DNA of 48,552 nt from Ruegeria arenilitoris (GCF_013032445.1 NZ_WQCA01000021.1:1-48552), one strand, 5' to 3'; shown: positions 7,551 to 16,232, numbered from the stretch's first letter. Notes: generated by a model from the sequence alone, not told the origin. Translations and numbers: made by a program.

Positions 7551-8578
7551 ATACTCAACAAGCAATCAGGGTCGCGTGTGTGGGTGCGGGGTACTTCAGC
7601 AGGTTCCACTACGAAAGCTGGTCCCGAATGCCCGGAGCGGTTCCGATTGCATCCTGCAACCGTGATATCAACAAGGCGAAGGAAACAGGACTGGCCGCTT
7701 ACAATGATCTGTCAAAAATGCTGGAGGTGGAAAAACCAGATCTCGTGGACATCATCCTTCCACCTGTGGCGCAGGCCGACGCTATCCGAACGGCACTGCG
7801 CTCTGGAATAAAATGGTTGATCTGCCAAAAACCTTTCTGCATGTCATTGGATGAAGCTAAGAAGATCGTCTCCGAGGCTGAAGCAGTAGGCGCAGCCATT
7901 GTCGTGCATGAGAATTTTCGCTTCCAGCCCTGGTATCGTGCGATCAAGGCAGCGATGACCGAGGGTCGAATTGGAACACCTCTACAAGCGACTTTCCGGC
8001 TTCGGCCCGGCGACGGACAGGGACCGCACGCCTACCTTGACCGGCAGCCGTACTTTCAGGACATGCCACGTTTTCTGGTGCATGAAACAGCGGTCCACTG
8101 GGTAGACACATTCCGATTTTTGTTCGATGCGCCCAGCGCAGTTTATGCGGACTTGCGCCAAGTTAACCCCGTTATCGCGGGCGAGGATGCGGGTTTCATC
8201 CTGTTTGACCACCCCAACGGTTTGAAAGCTCTGTTCGATGGCAACAGGTGCCTTGACCACAGTGCAGAAAACCTGCGTCAGACAATGGGCGAGGCTCTCA
8301 TCGAAGGAACCGAAGGATCACTGGTTCTTAACGGCGACGGTTCAGTTGACTTCCGCGCTTTTGGAAAACAGGAGCGACAGCAGGTTTTACCTCCGAGCGA
8401 TCATGATGGGTTTGGAGGAGACTGCGTACACGCCTTGCAAAGTCACGTCGTTTCAGGCCTTGTAAAGGGCACGCCGCTGGAAAACACGGCTCGAGACTAT
8501 TTGGACGTGATCCGAATCGAAGAGAGCATCTATCTCTCGGCTGCGGAGGGACGAAAGATCAACCTGGAGACGCCGTGA
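7547..8578 (+). CDS. Gfo/Idh/MocA family oxidoreductase
   Basis: A 343-residue NAD(P)-dependent sugar or inositol-type dehydrogenase. The Rossmann motif GAGYFSRF is at 13-20. The conserved EKP motif of the family appears as CQKP (93-96), so the usual glutamate is glutamine. The C-terminal half has the HETAVHWVDTFRFLF stretch typical of the family. It overlaps the preceding dehydrogenase by 4 bases (ATGA) and the following GntR gene by 4 bases (GTGA). In context it could oxidise a sugar to its lactone, or a hydroxy group of the imported acid; the substrate cannot be read from the sequence. Confidence 0.88.
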   Translation: MNTQQAIRVACVGAGYFSRFHYESWSRMPGAVPIASCNRDINKAKETGLAAYNDLSKMLEVEKPDLVDIILPPVAQADAIRTALRSGIKWLICQKPFCMSLDEAKKIVSEAEAVGAAIVVHENFRFQPWYRAIKAAMTEGRIGTPLQATFRLRPGDGQGPHAYLDRQPYFQDMPRFLVHETAVHWVDTFRFLFDAPSAVYADLRQVNPVIAGEDAGFILFDHPNGLKALFDGNRCLDHSAENLRQTMGEALIEGTEGSLVLNGDGSVDFRAFGKQERQQVLPPSDHDGFGGDCVHALQSHVVSGLVKGTPLENTARDYLDVIRIEESIYLSAAEGRKINLETP

Positions 8579-9252
8579 AGGATCAGGACGCAAAAACTCT
8601 TTCCAATACGCAACGCGCTGTTAGGGATTTGCGGAAGATGATCCTGTCCGGCGAACTTGCAGCCGGAACTGACCATCTGGAATCGGAACTCGCCGAAACC
8701 CTTGGTATGTCCCGCACCCCGATACGGGAAGCCGCGCTGATGTTGGAAAGCAAGGGGTTGCTAGAAATGCGGCCCCGGAAGGGCGTTCGGATACTGCCTG
8801 TTTCATCAGATGATATGCGTGAAATTTACGACATATTGACGGAACTCGAGAGCCTCGCAGCACAGCGCGCTGCCGAAGCGGGTTATTCAGAAGATGAACT
8901 GGCGGTCCTTGCTGGATCAATTGCAAAGATGGACCAAGCCATCGAAGCCGAAGACCTAGAAGCCTGGGCCGAAGCCGACGAGTTGTTTCATCAGGAACTC
9001 GTTCGGTTGGGCGGCAACAAACGAGTCGAAGCGATTGTCGCCATGATGAGCGACCAGGTGCGCCGCGCTCGCGCAACGACGTTGTTCATCAGGCCCCTGC
9101 CCGTCAAATCCAATGAAGATCATCGGGTTGTTTTCCAAGCGATTAGTGAAGGTCGACCGGATGTTGCCCGTGAACGTCATCGAGAACACAGGCTGCAAGC
9201 ACAGGCTATGCTTTGCGGGATACTCGAAAAGCATCGGCTCAACAGCCTCTGA
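8575..9252 (+). CDS. GntR family transcriptional regulator, FCD subfamily
   Basis: A 225-residue repressor-type regulator. The N-terminal winged helix covers about 10-75 and includes ELAETLGMSRTPIREA; the C-terminal all-helical FCD effector domain follows, with FHQELVRLGG and RHREH marking its metal or ligand residues. It starts with GTG inside the stop of the upstream oxidoreductase gene (GTGA), so it is co-translated with the enzymes. FCD regulators usually sense an organic or sugar acid, which fits control of the divergent operons at 6327-6461. Confidence 0.9.
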   Translation: MKDQDAKTLSNTQRAVRDLRKMILSGELAAGTDHLESELAETLGMSRTPIREAALMLESKGLLEMRPRKGVRILPVSSDDMREIYDILTELESLAAQRAAEAGYSEDELAVLAGSIAKMDQAIEAEDLEAWAEADELFHQELVRLGGNKRVEAIVAMMSDQVRRARATTLFIRPLPVKSNEDHRVVFQAISEGRPDVARERHREHRLQAQAMLCGILEKHRLNSL

Positions 9253-9467
9253 TCTTCTCGTATCCGGTCGTTAGTCAACTAAAGTAACTGCCTGTTTTCG
9301 GCATTGAAGGCGCTCCGAGTGCTTGTCTACCACGGCAACCCGAAGTTGCCTCCGGCTGCTCTGATTTTCTTTTTTCTAGTCGCTCAAACAATCACTGCAT
9401 CGATTGGGGTTGCGATAGTGCGATTTCGTATTAATTTAGTTCGATATCGTACTACTGGAGAGTCAAG
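9253..9467. other. Intergenic region with AT-rich promoter-like segment
   Basis: No gene is apparent. The right part (about 9415-9455) is AT-rich and contains the palindrome CGATATCG and the near-repeats TTCGTAT and TTCGATAT. It precedes the nitroreductase-MarR pair and is a reasonable site for their promoter and MarR operator. A GGAGAG ribosome site sits just before 9468. Confidence 0.35.
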
Positions 9468-10574
9468 ATGCCAAACCGAAGACGTTTTCTCAAGATTCTA
9501 GGCGGAGGCACAATACTGGCGGCAACGGGCGCGGTTGCGTTCCTAGCTACACGCACGCCGCATGACGCGCTGGCTCCGTGGACGCCAAAAACGTATGACG
9601 ACCCACGCAAAACTGCTTTGTCCTATGCAATTCTCGCCCCCAATCCGCACAACTTGCAACCTTGGCTGGTCGAGTTGGTTGGGCAAGACAGGGTGCGCAT
9701 CCACCGTGATACAGATCGCGAGCTTCCTGAGACCGATCCTTACCACCGCCAGCTCTATATTGGCCTCGGTGCATTTGTTGAGACGATGGTTCTGGCGGCA
9801 GGTGCACAGGGATTTGAAACCGAGGTCAAGTTACTACCAAATGGAGATGACGGACCCATCGCAGAAGCAGTGTTTGTTCCTGGCGGAGCGCCCGATCCAC
9901 TCTCAGATCAAATCCTCAACCGACATTCAAACAAGGAACCGTACACTGAACAGCGCCTCTCTGCCGATCAAGTGCCTACGCTTGGCAACTATGCCACTTT
10001 GATAACCGACGAAGATTTGGTGGCCCGTATTCGAGAACTTACGAAACGCGCTTTCGAAATCGAAATGCGTACACCGCAGACCCTGAAAGAATCCGTCGAC
10101 CTGATGCGGATCGGGAAAGCAGAAATAAACGCCAACCCCGACGGGATTGAATTACGCGATCCCATGCTGGAAACGCTGCGCCTTTCCGGCCTATTGGACA
10201 ACGAGACCCTGATGAATGTTGACCACCCAGGCACTCAGTCACACATGCGAGGCTACTTCGCCATGCTAGACGCGACGCCGCAATACGCAGTCCTCACAAC
10301 AGCCACAAATACGCGAAGCGATCAACTCGATGCCGGGCGTCAATTGATGCGTTTTTACCTGAAGACAACCGAAATGGGCCTAGGCGTTCATCCGGTCAGC
10401 CAGGCACTTCAGGAGTATCCTGAAATGGCCGATGAATACGCTCTCGCGCATGAGCTTCTTGCGTCACCGGGCCACACGGTGCAAATGTTGCTGCGTTTGG
10501 GGTATGGACCCGAGCCAATTGCCACACCCCGCTGGCCGCTGGAGACACGAATTCTGAATGAAGCCTGGAGATGA
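9468..10574 (+). CDS. Twin-arginine exported nitroreductase-like (Acg family) protein
   Basis: A 368-residue protein beginning with a Tat signal (RRRFLK at 4-9 followed by a hydrophobic stretch to about residue 28), so it should be exported folded, probably with flavin bound. The mature part has APNPHNLQPW (57-66), the motif of Acg-type FMN-binding nitroreductase homologues, and later an RQLMRFYLKTTEMGLGVHPVSQ region typical of that family. GGAGAG precedes the ATG. Its end overlaps the MarR gene by 17 bases, so the two form one unit. Activity may be reduction of quinones or nitro compounds, or flavin storage; this is not settled by sequence. Confidence 0.82.
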   Translation: MPNRRRFLKILGGGTILAATGAVAFLATRTPHDALAPWTPKTYDDPRKTALSYAILAPNPHNLQPWLVELVGQDRVRIHRDTDRELPETDPYHRQLYIGLGAFVETMVLAAGAQGFETEVKLLPNGDDGPIAEAVFVPGGAPDPLSDQILNRHSNKEPYTEQRLSADQVPTLGNYATLITDEDLVARIRELTKRAFEIEMRTPQTLKESVDLMRIGKAEINANPDGIELRDPMLETLRLSGLLDNETLMNVDHPGTQSHMRGYFAMLDATPQYAVLTTATNTRSDQLDAGRQLMRFYLKTTEMGLGVHPVSQALQEYPEMADEYALAHELLASPGHTVQMLLRLGYGPEPIATPRWPLETRILNEAWR

Positions 10575-11007
10575 GACCAACGAAGTCTACCGGTTCTTCA
10601 CCGAAGTCGGGATCATCAACCAGTTGATCTCGACCAAGCTTGAAGCGTTCTTACCTGGTCGAATGACAGCGACTCAATTTGGAATTTTGGGCCATCTGGT
10701 GCGGCGTCCCGAGGGAGAAACCCCACTGCAACTCTCAAACGCGTTTCAGGTGCCCAAGACATCGATGACGCATATGCTCGCCAGCCTTGAAAATCATAAC
10801 TTGATCACTCTTGAGACCAACCCAAAGGACAAGCGTTCGAAAATTGCCCGGTCGACGCCGCATGGCGTAGAGTTTCTGAAAACTTGTATGGATCGGATGT
10901 CGACAGCTCTTGGTCCGGTTTTGTCCGAACTCGGGCCTGAACCGTTCCATGAATCGCTGCCTAATCTGACGCTCATACGCGAAACTTTGGACAGCGAGCG
11001 CGACTAG
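10558..11007 (+). CDS. MarR family transcriptional regulator
   Basis: A 149-residue winged-helix regulator. The DNA-binding part runs roughly 35-105, with recognition-helix region FQVPKTSMTHMLASLE and wing NPKDKRSK (the usual DxRxK wing motif with Lys before Arg). Dimerisation helices lie at both ends. It starts 17 bases inside the preceding nitroreductase-like gene in another frame; the ATGA at 10571 is out of frame and was not used. Likely controls its own operon in response to a small aromatic or oxidising compound. Confidence 0.88.
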   Translation: MKPGDETNEVYRFFTEVGIINQLISTKLEAFLPGRMTATQFGILGHLVRRPEGETPLQLSNAFQVPKTSMTHMLASLENHNLITLETNPKDKRSKIARSTPHGVEFLKTCMDRMSTALGPVLSELGPEPFHESLPNLTLIRETLDSERD

Positions 11008-11044
11008 CGGAAACCTGCGTCGACCCAAGCAAACAGAAAAGCTC

Positions 11045-11812
11045 TCAGAACATCATGCAATCCGCGCCCGGCGGCAGCGGCGGTGTTCCTTCTGGCAAGG
11101 TGGGCGTGTAGTCAAATGTCACAATCTTCGCGCCGCCATCGAATGCCACGAACAGTTGGTTAGATCCTGGCCTTATGGCGATGCCCTCCGGGTCAGTGCC
11201 GAACTCCAACAAACTTTGCTGGGCGAGCAGTTGGCCATCTGCCGTGAACTCATACAGGCTGTTTGACCCTTCCCAGTCATCAACGATCAACATGTGACCG
11301 GTGCGTGGGTCAATTGCGATGCCCTGTGCCTCGCTTAAGGGGGGAGACAGCTTCATGGTATCCAACCTCGCCGTCAAAGCACCCTCTGAAGTGAACCAAG
11401 ATAATCGTTCCGGATCATCTTCTACGGTCACGATCTGCCCCTTTGCATTTATCGCGATCCCTTCGGTATCCGCAAATCCACCTTCAAGTTCAAAGGGTGC
11501 TCCCAAAGTGACTCCTTCCTTCGTGACACGTTGGAGGCTGCCAAGACCGTCGCCTACCAACAAATGATCCCCTTCGATAGCAATTGCCTTGATACGGAAG
11601 AGATCGCTGGATATGCGGCGCAACTCATCACCTTGCAACGTAACGAGAATGGCTTCGGGCCCCTCATTCGCAATCCACAACCCACAAAACGTTGGATCGT
11701 AGTCCAGACTTGCGGGTTGATTGAGCTCATAACGCCCTGTTTCGCGAAGCTGCAATGCCATGGCCGGGGCCGACACAGCAACAATCAACAAGGCAGTGGT
11801 CCTCACAAACAC
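11045..11812 (-). CDS. Exported SdiA-regulated-like / NHL-type beta-propeller protein
   Basis: A 255-residue protein with a Sec signal peptide (cut likely after PAMA, about residue 19) and a mature part of repeated beta-propeller blades. GIAI or AIAI-type strands recur about every 45 residues, including DTEGIAIN, AQGIAIDPRTG and DPEGIAIRPGS. This matches the SdiA-regulated / esterase-like periplasmic propeller group. Two cysteines, one in FCGLW near the start and one in DCMMF at the end, could close the ring by a disulphide. It stands alone, facing the MarR gene tail to tail. Confidence 0.72.
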   Translation of the reverse strand: MFVRTTALLIVAVSAPAMALQLRETGRYELNQPASLDYDPTFCGLWIANEGPEAILVTLQGDELRRISSDLFRIKAIAIEGDHLLVGDGLGSLQRVTKEGVTLGAPFELEGGFADTEGIAINAKGQIVTVEDDPERLSWFTSEGALTARLDTMKLSPPLSEAQGIAIDPRTGHMLIVDDWEGSNSLYEFTADGQLLAQQSLLEFGTDPEGIAIRPGSNQLFVAFDGGAKIVTFDYTPTLPEGTPPLPPGADCMMF

Positions 11813-12179
11813 TCAGGATGCTCCTAAAACTGAGTTAGAAAGGTGGGGCGGTGTCGTTACGGGTCAATACAAAGAACAATAGAACTCCTGACAACAGAGG
11901 TCATCACATTGCCTGGCCAGAGAGCCGGAGAACGCCAAGAGTTAGCGCAATGTTGCGTGAAATTTGATAATTCCAGCGATGCTAACCAAGGTGAAGAACT
12001 GGAGCAGTTTATTGCATCACAGCGAGACCCGAGGTTCCGCGTCGTGCGGGAACTATCGATGAGTTTGTCGTGTCGCCAATCTCGGCGCTGCGTGTTCCTC
12101 GGCTTTGGTGTTACCAATTGCAGAGTTTGATCTGATTCACCCTAACTCACAGAAAGCCTGGTGTTGTGCTCCGAAACGC
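11813..12179. other. 367-base stretch without a supported gene
   Basis: Open frames here (for example 11843-12130 on the plus strand) have no convincing ribosome site or recognisable protein content. No terminator, repeat or insertion-sequence end was recognised. Confidence 0.4.
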
Positions 12180-12350
12180 TCAAGCTTCAGCGATCATTGT
12201 GCCCCAGCTGGAAAAGCCACTCTCTGTGTCACAGATGATCGTTTCCGCCCCGGTTACCTCATCGTTCCCAAAGTAGCACTCCGCAAACGCACCGGTGCCA
12301 ACAAATGATAGGGTCAGGGCAACAAGGCCCAAAGCTGCAATCCTCTTCAT
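12180..12350 (-). CDS. Small exported two-cysteine peptide, function unknown
   Basis: A 56-residue protein with a clear Sec signal peptide (cut after GAFA, residue 23), leaving about 33 residues with two cysteines (25 and 40), probably joined in the periplasm. The start at 12348-12350 is chosen because AAGGAGTGAGTATC stands just before it; an in-frame start ten codons upstream lacks this. I do not recognise a family. The strong ribosome site and good signal sequence argue that it is a real gene. Confidence 0.65.
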   Translation of the reverse strand: MKRIAALGLVALTLSFVGTGAFAECYFGNDEVTGAETIICDTESGFSSWGTMIAEA

Positions 12351-12611
12351 GATACTCACTCCTTTATATATGAGCGTCATGTGGGAGTTGTTTTTTGCTG
12401 AAAGTACTTTGCTTTGATTAAGTATTCTTAATTTTGGACTGCCAGACGAGTTGTCTCTTCAGAAAGCAGCCTACTCTGAATGTTCGCTCAGAAAAGACAG
12501 GTTCAGCATCTAAAAAGAAGAAACAGCACATCCGCATTCAGGAACTGACAGAAGAAGAAATACCGGCGTTGCGGACCTATTTGAAGAACACAGCCCTCGC
12601 TTGAGAGACCT

Positions 12612-13166
12612 TCAGTAGAATCCAATCTCGCTGACATCTACGCCGGCCTCGTGATCGCGCCCGTAGGCTACAACTCCAACAGAGGTGATTTCGTCAGCAA
12701 CGGGAATAGCGCGCAACATGGCACCTGAAGCCTTGAAGCCTGACAGAGGTAAAGAGACTTCGGTCCATTTGTCAGAAGTTGCGAACTCGGCCTGATAGTA
12801 TTGCCACGGAAGCACCGTGCCACGTGTCCTGAGGTGGACGAAGTATTGCTCGCCATTCCCCCGTACCAACAGCCTGACGCCCGATACACTTGCATCTGGC
12901 CTGTCTGGCAACTTGCGTCGGAACTGGATGAAGCCGCCGTTGTTTTCTGTGCTGACGGTTCCGGTCAACCGCGCGAATCCACCATCACCTTCCGAACGGA
13001 ACTGCACCTGTCCTGAAGAGACCCCTCCCATAACCGTGTCGGCAACATAGTCCCAACGCATCTCCGGAGACTTGGAGAAGTCCTCAGCTAGATTTTCATC
13101 AGCCTGTGCCATTGTAGATCCGATGATAACGAGACCTGAAACAAGCCCAATAAATTTGGCACGCAT
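12612..13166 (-). CDS. CIA30-family exported protein
   Basis: A 184-residue protein with a signal peptide (cut after MAQA, about residue 21) and a CIA30-type galactose-binding-like fold. Hallmarks are DTVMGGVSSG, NGGFIQFR and a WTEVSLPLSGF segment. In mitochondria CIA30 (NDUFAF1) helps complex I assembly; bacterial exported members are of unknown role. The ATG at 13164-13166 has AAGGA 7 bases ahead and gives the signal peptide, so it is preferred over the start 21 codons upstream. It lies 11 bases after the TspO gene and is probably co-transcribed. Confidence 0.82.
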   Translation of the reverse strand: MRAKFIGLVSGLVIIGSTMAQADENLAEDFSKSPEMRWDYVADTVMGGVSSGQVQFRSEGDGGFARLTGTVSTENNGGFIQFRRKLPDRPDASVSGVRLLVRGNGEQYFVHLRTRGTVLPWQYYQAEFATSDKWTEVSLPLSGFKASGAMLRAIPVADEITSVGVVAYGRDHEAGVDVSEIGFY

Positions 13167-13177
13167 ATTGTTCCTTC

Positions 13178-13630
13178 TCAGTTCAGTATTGCAATGGAAA
13201 GGTTCAGTGCCGCGGCAAATGCGACCCATGCAAAGTACGGCAGGAAGGCCAGTGCGGAGACCCTATCCGAGTCCCTGACTCGAGCGATGAACACGACGAC
13301 GACAATCAGCAACCCGACAATGACCACAAACGCAAACCACGGTTGTTGCAGTACGAAAAAGGTTGGGGACCATAAAAAGTTCAGACCCATCTGCGCCCAC
13401 CACAGCTTCATGGCAGTCGAGCTTCGGTCTGCTTCGAACTGGCGCCAACCCGCCATGGCGATCAACACATAAAGCACCGTCCAGACCGGGCCAAATACCC
13501 AATTTGGTGGATTGAAAGCCGGTTTAGAAAGCTGAGCATACCAATCGCCAGGTGCGGTCAGTGTCCCGATCAGGATGCCGCCTCCCAACATGAGCGCAAG
13601 AAATGCTATGCGGATCAACAAATTCGACAT
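13178..13630 (-). CDS. tspO: TspO/MBR family tryptophan-rich sensory protein
   Basis: A 150-residue integral membrane protein with five predicted helices, the usual size for TspO. Conserved features are the PPNWVFGPVWTVLYV segment, the WW and NFLWSP region in the middle and a high tryptophan content. Family members bind porphyrins and, in Rhodobacter, tune photopigment genes. It lies between the secreted protein at 13644 and the CIA30 gene with short gaps, all on the minus strand. Confidence 0.92.
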   Translation of the reverse strand: MSNLLIRIAFLALMLGGGILIGTLTAPGDWYAQLSKPAFNPPNWVFGPVWTVLYVLIAMAGWRQFEADRSSTAMKLWWAQMGLNFLWSPTFFVLQQPWFAFVVIVGLLIVVVVFIARVRDSDRVSALAFLPYFAWVAFAAALNLSIAILN

Positions 13631-13643
13631 TGCGGGACTGCTT

Positions 13644-14147
13644 TCAGCAATCCTTGGTCGTCACGTTGACAAGCGCTTCGGAAGAGAATGTTGCAGTACT
13701 GACCTTGTCCGCATCGGAATATGATACCGTGGCGCCTTCGATCTCCGACCCTGTTACGGTGATTTCGCGTTGCCCGATGGTGTCATCCACATCGATGGTA
13801 AAGGCGAGTTTATCCCCGGCTGCGAGGGATGCGATCTCAAGTTCAATTGTATTTTGCCCGTCCACGACCACTGGAAATTGCCGCAGAGCATCCGCACCCT
13901 CAACGAATTCGAGAGGTTGAAAGACCTCTACGCCCGCACCTTTTTCGGTAACGTCGAAGATCAATCGTCCGGTAGATTGCGACAAATCAATTTTGACGGT
14001 CGAGGCATCTACTTCGCACGCTCCGACATTTGTCAGAACAAAACGGTCCTTGGGTGCGCCTTCTATGAAGCGAATTTGTACACCAGCTTGAAGCGAAGTA
14101 GCTGCAAGCAATCCAAGGGTCGCGGCAAGAATACTCTTCGAGAGCAT
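13644..14147 (-). CDS. Secreted beta-rich protein of unknown function
   Basis: A 167-residue protein with a signal peptide (cut after SLQA, about residue 21) and a mature part made largely of predicted beta strands, with DGQNTIELEI and DDTIGQREITVTG among them. It ends in Cys, with a second Cys in GACEVD. It resembles roseobacter proteins that carry the label aggregation factor core, but I cannot confirm this. AAGGAG lies 7 bases ahead of the ATG. Same strand as TspO and CIA30, 13 bases upstream of tspO. Confidence 0.65.
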   Translation of the reverse strand: MLSKSILAATLGLLAATSLQAGVQIRFIEGAPKDRFVLTNVGACEVDASTVKIDLSQSTGRLIFDVTEKGAGVEVFQPLEFVEGADALRQFPVVVDGQNTIELEIASLAAGDKLAFTIDVDDTIGQREITVTGSEIEGATVSYSDADKVSTATFSSEALVNVTTKDC

Positions 14148-14283
14148 ATTTATCTCCTTCCTAAAAGGTTCTTGATAGATACGCTTCGGCGGGATTCTTG
14201 GATCAGACTTACGCCCTTTGACTATCGTGGCTCAGCCGAAAGGAGTCTTCAAAGTTCCATGCACCGTAGTCAGAACGGTTAAG

Positions 14284-14667
14284 TTAAAACATGCCATTGT
14301 CATTCGCGCTGTTTGCTGGAATTTCCTGAAGAACATCCCAGTGCTCGACAACCTTACCATCAGCATCCAGGCGAAAAATATCGATCCCTGCGTACTCGAG
14401 ACCATCGGGCCAGATTTGGTGGCAATGCAGAATAACGTGATCGTCTTCAGCAAAGGCACGTTTGATGTCCACACGCTTTCCCGGGTATTCGGCGGCCATG
14501 CGCTCGAAGTACTCGACAAAGGCTTGCTTGCCATCGCCAACATGCGGGTTGTGCTGCGTATAGGTTTCACCAACAAAGGTCGCTATGGCCTCGGCAGGTC
14601 GACACTCGTTGAACATCATTTCGTAGAAAGCGATGACAATTTTCTTGTTTGTTTCGAGGTCCGGCAT
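14284..14667 (-). CDS. NTF2-like / SnoaL-type protein
   Basis: A 127-residue small alpha-beta barrel protein. The start at 14665-14667 (MPDLET) is preferred because GGAGATCAGC stands just before it; the frame extends upstream only to a TTG. Family-like features are the ETYTQHNPHVGDG loop and a C-terminal GIDIFRLDADGKVVEHWDVLQ sheet typical of SnoaL-like polyketide cyclase homologues. Function may be an isomerase, hydrolase or binding protein. It precedes, with a 144-base gap, a set of VOC, MDR and ABM genes on the same strand. Confidence 0.8.
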   Translation of the reverse strand: MPDLETNKKIVIAFYEMMFNECRPAEAIATFVGETYTQHNPHVGDGKQAFVEYFERMAAEYPGKRVDIKRAFAEDDHVILHCHQIWPDGLEYAGIDIFRLDADGKVVEHWDVLQEIPANSANDNGMF

Positions 14668-14811
14668 GCTGATCTCCAAGTCGACGTTTGCACCTCCCTA
14701 AAATGTTGACCCGCGAAGTTCTAGGAAGCAACCCGGCAAGGATCTCAATCCCTAATCGACAAGAAGTTGCGAGCTTGATTTTGCGTTCCATCTATTTCGC
14801 TGGTTAGCAAC

Positions 14812-15192
14812 TCACTCGCCTTCCTCGAAGTCAATATGAATATGATTTCCATCAGGATCGGCCACATGGATTTGGACCATTCGAGCCCCTGGGACGTCAG
14901 TTTTGCGGTACTGGATTTGGCTCGAGATCAGTTTTTCTTCGAATGCGCTCAGCCCCGTGGCTGAGAGCGCAAAATGCTCGAGCTTAAGCCTCACTTCGGA
15001 GCCGACATTTGGCGTGCCTTCGTGACCCACAAGGTGAACCACGGCGTGATCACCCGCATACAACCAAGCCCCGGGAAACGGAAAATCAGGGCGGGCCCCA
15101 GGTTTCAAACCCAAGACCTCTTCATACCAAGTAGCCATTTCAGACAACTTAGTTGTTACGATGTTCACATGATCTAGCCGCTCAATTCTCAT
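14812..15192 (-). CDS. VOC family protein (glyoxalase/bleomycin resistance fold)
   Basis: A 126-residue single-module VOC protein. Candidate metal ligands are His8 (LDHVN), His73 (LEHF) and a glutamate in the terminal IDFEEGE. The C-terminal VADPDGNHIHI is the usual VOC signature. Its ATG follows the TAG of the MDR gene without any gap, so the two are coupled. Likely a lyase, dioxygenase or binding protein in the same detoxification unit; glyoxalase I is possible but unproven. Confidence 0.82.
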   Translation of the reverse strand: MRIERLDHVNIVTTKLSEMATWYEEVLGLKPGARPDFPFPGAWLYAGDHAVVHLVGHEGTPNVGSEVRLKLEHFALSATGLSAFEEKLISSQIQYRKTDVPGARMVQIHVADPDGNHIHIDFEEGE

Positions 15193-16206
15193 CTAAAAAC
15201 CCTCAAGCACAAGCTTACCTTTGGCCTTGCCGCTTTCGAGGATAGCATGCGCTTTCATTAAGTTTGCAGCATTGATTGTACCAAGTGTATCGGTTGCTGT
15301 GGATCTGATCTTTCCATCGTCTATCAACCCGGCAACCTGATTCAGGATTTCGCTTTGACGGTTCATATCTCCAGTCCCAAAAAGCGACCGAGTGTACATG
15401 AACTCCCAATGCAATGAGATCGATTTGGGTTTGAATGGCGCGATGTCAAAGGTCTCAGGATCATCGATCAACCCAAAGCGACCTTGAGGTGTCATCACCT
15501 CTCCGGCTTGAGACGCATAAAGCTGGGAATGGTTCGTTGAATAGATGAAATCCACGCTGTCGATACCGAGAGCCTCGAGTTGTGAGCCAAAAGGTTCCGC
15601 ATGGTTGATGACATGGTGTGCGCCCAGCTCTCGAACCCAGTCTTGTGTCTCGGGTCGGGACGCCGTCGCTATCACTGTCAATTCAGTGAGAGCCCGTGCC
15701 AATTGAATGGTGATTGACCCGACACCGCCTGCTCCACCAATTACCAGCAACGTATTGGTCCCGCCGGAAACGGCATCTTGAACTCGCAAGCGGTCGAACA
15801 GCATCTCAAAGGCAGTAAGTGTCGTTAGAGGCATCGCCGCAGCTGCTTTTGCAGGTATGGATTTTGGCGCTGACCCGACGATACGTTCATCTACCAGATG
15901 AAACTCGGCATTGGTTCCGGGCCGATTGATCGCCCCGGCATACCAAACAGTGTCTCCAACATTGAAGGCCGTAACCGCCTCGCCAACGGCTTCGACGATC
16001 CCTACTGCGTCCCATCCTAGAATATCGGGAGCCGGACCTTCTGGAGCGCGTTTTTGCCGAATTTTCGTATCGACTGGATTTACTGACACGGCCTGCACCT
16101 TGACCAAAAAGTCGCGCCCCTTCGGCGTCGGTTTGTCGGCCTCGAAGTCGATTAAGGCGTCCGCCCGATCAATCGGCCCTGTCTTACGATATCCCACGGC
16201 TTTCAT
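15193..16206 (-). CDS. Zinc-type alcohol dehydrogenase-like oxidoreductase (MDR family)
   Basis: A 337-residue medium-chain reductase of the quinone oxidoreductase / zinc-binding ADH-like group. The N-terminal catalytic domain has VKVQAVSVNPVDTKIR and LGWDAVGIVEAVG; the nucleotide domain has IGGAGGVGSITIQLAR. Typical structural zinc cysteines are absent. The start at 16204-16206 is chosen for AAAGGAG 6 bases ahead. The substrate is probably an enone or quinone. It is followed without gap by the VOC gene and preceded closely by the ABM gene. Confidence 0.88.
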   Translation of the reverse strand: MKAVGYRKTGPIDRADALIDFEADKPTPKGRDFLVKVQAVSVNPVDTKIRQKRAPEGPAPDILGWDAVGIVEAVGEAVTAFNVGDTVWYAGAINRPGTNAEFHLVDERIVGSAPKSIPAKAAAAMPLTTLTAFEMLFDRLRVQDAVSGGTNTLLVIGGAGGVGSITIQLARALTELTVIATASRPETQDWVRELGAHHVINHAEPFGSQLEALGIDSVDFIYSTNHSQLYASQAGEVMTPQGRFGLIDDPETFDIAPFKPKSISLHWEFMYTRSLFGTGDMNRQSEILNQVAGLIDDGKIRSTATDTLGTINAANLMKAHAILESGKAKGKLVLEGF

Positions 16207-16232
16207 AACGTGCTCCTTTGTCCGGTTCTTTA

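Noticed and set aside
11843..12130. 95-codon open frame in the gap after the propeller gene
   Set aside because: No ribosome site, odd composition and no family resemblance; the opposite strand is equally open.
12440..12604. Open stretch ending with a lysine-rich segment and TEEEIPALRTYLKN
   Set aside because: It looks coding but has no ATG or GTG with a ribosome site; could be a gene remnant, not enough to list.
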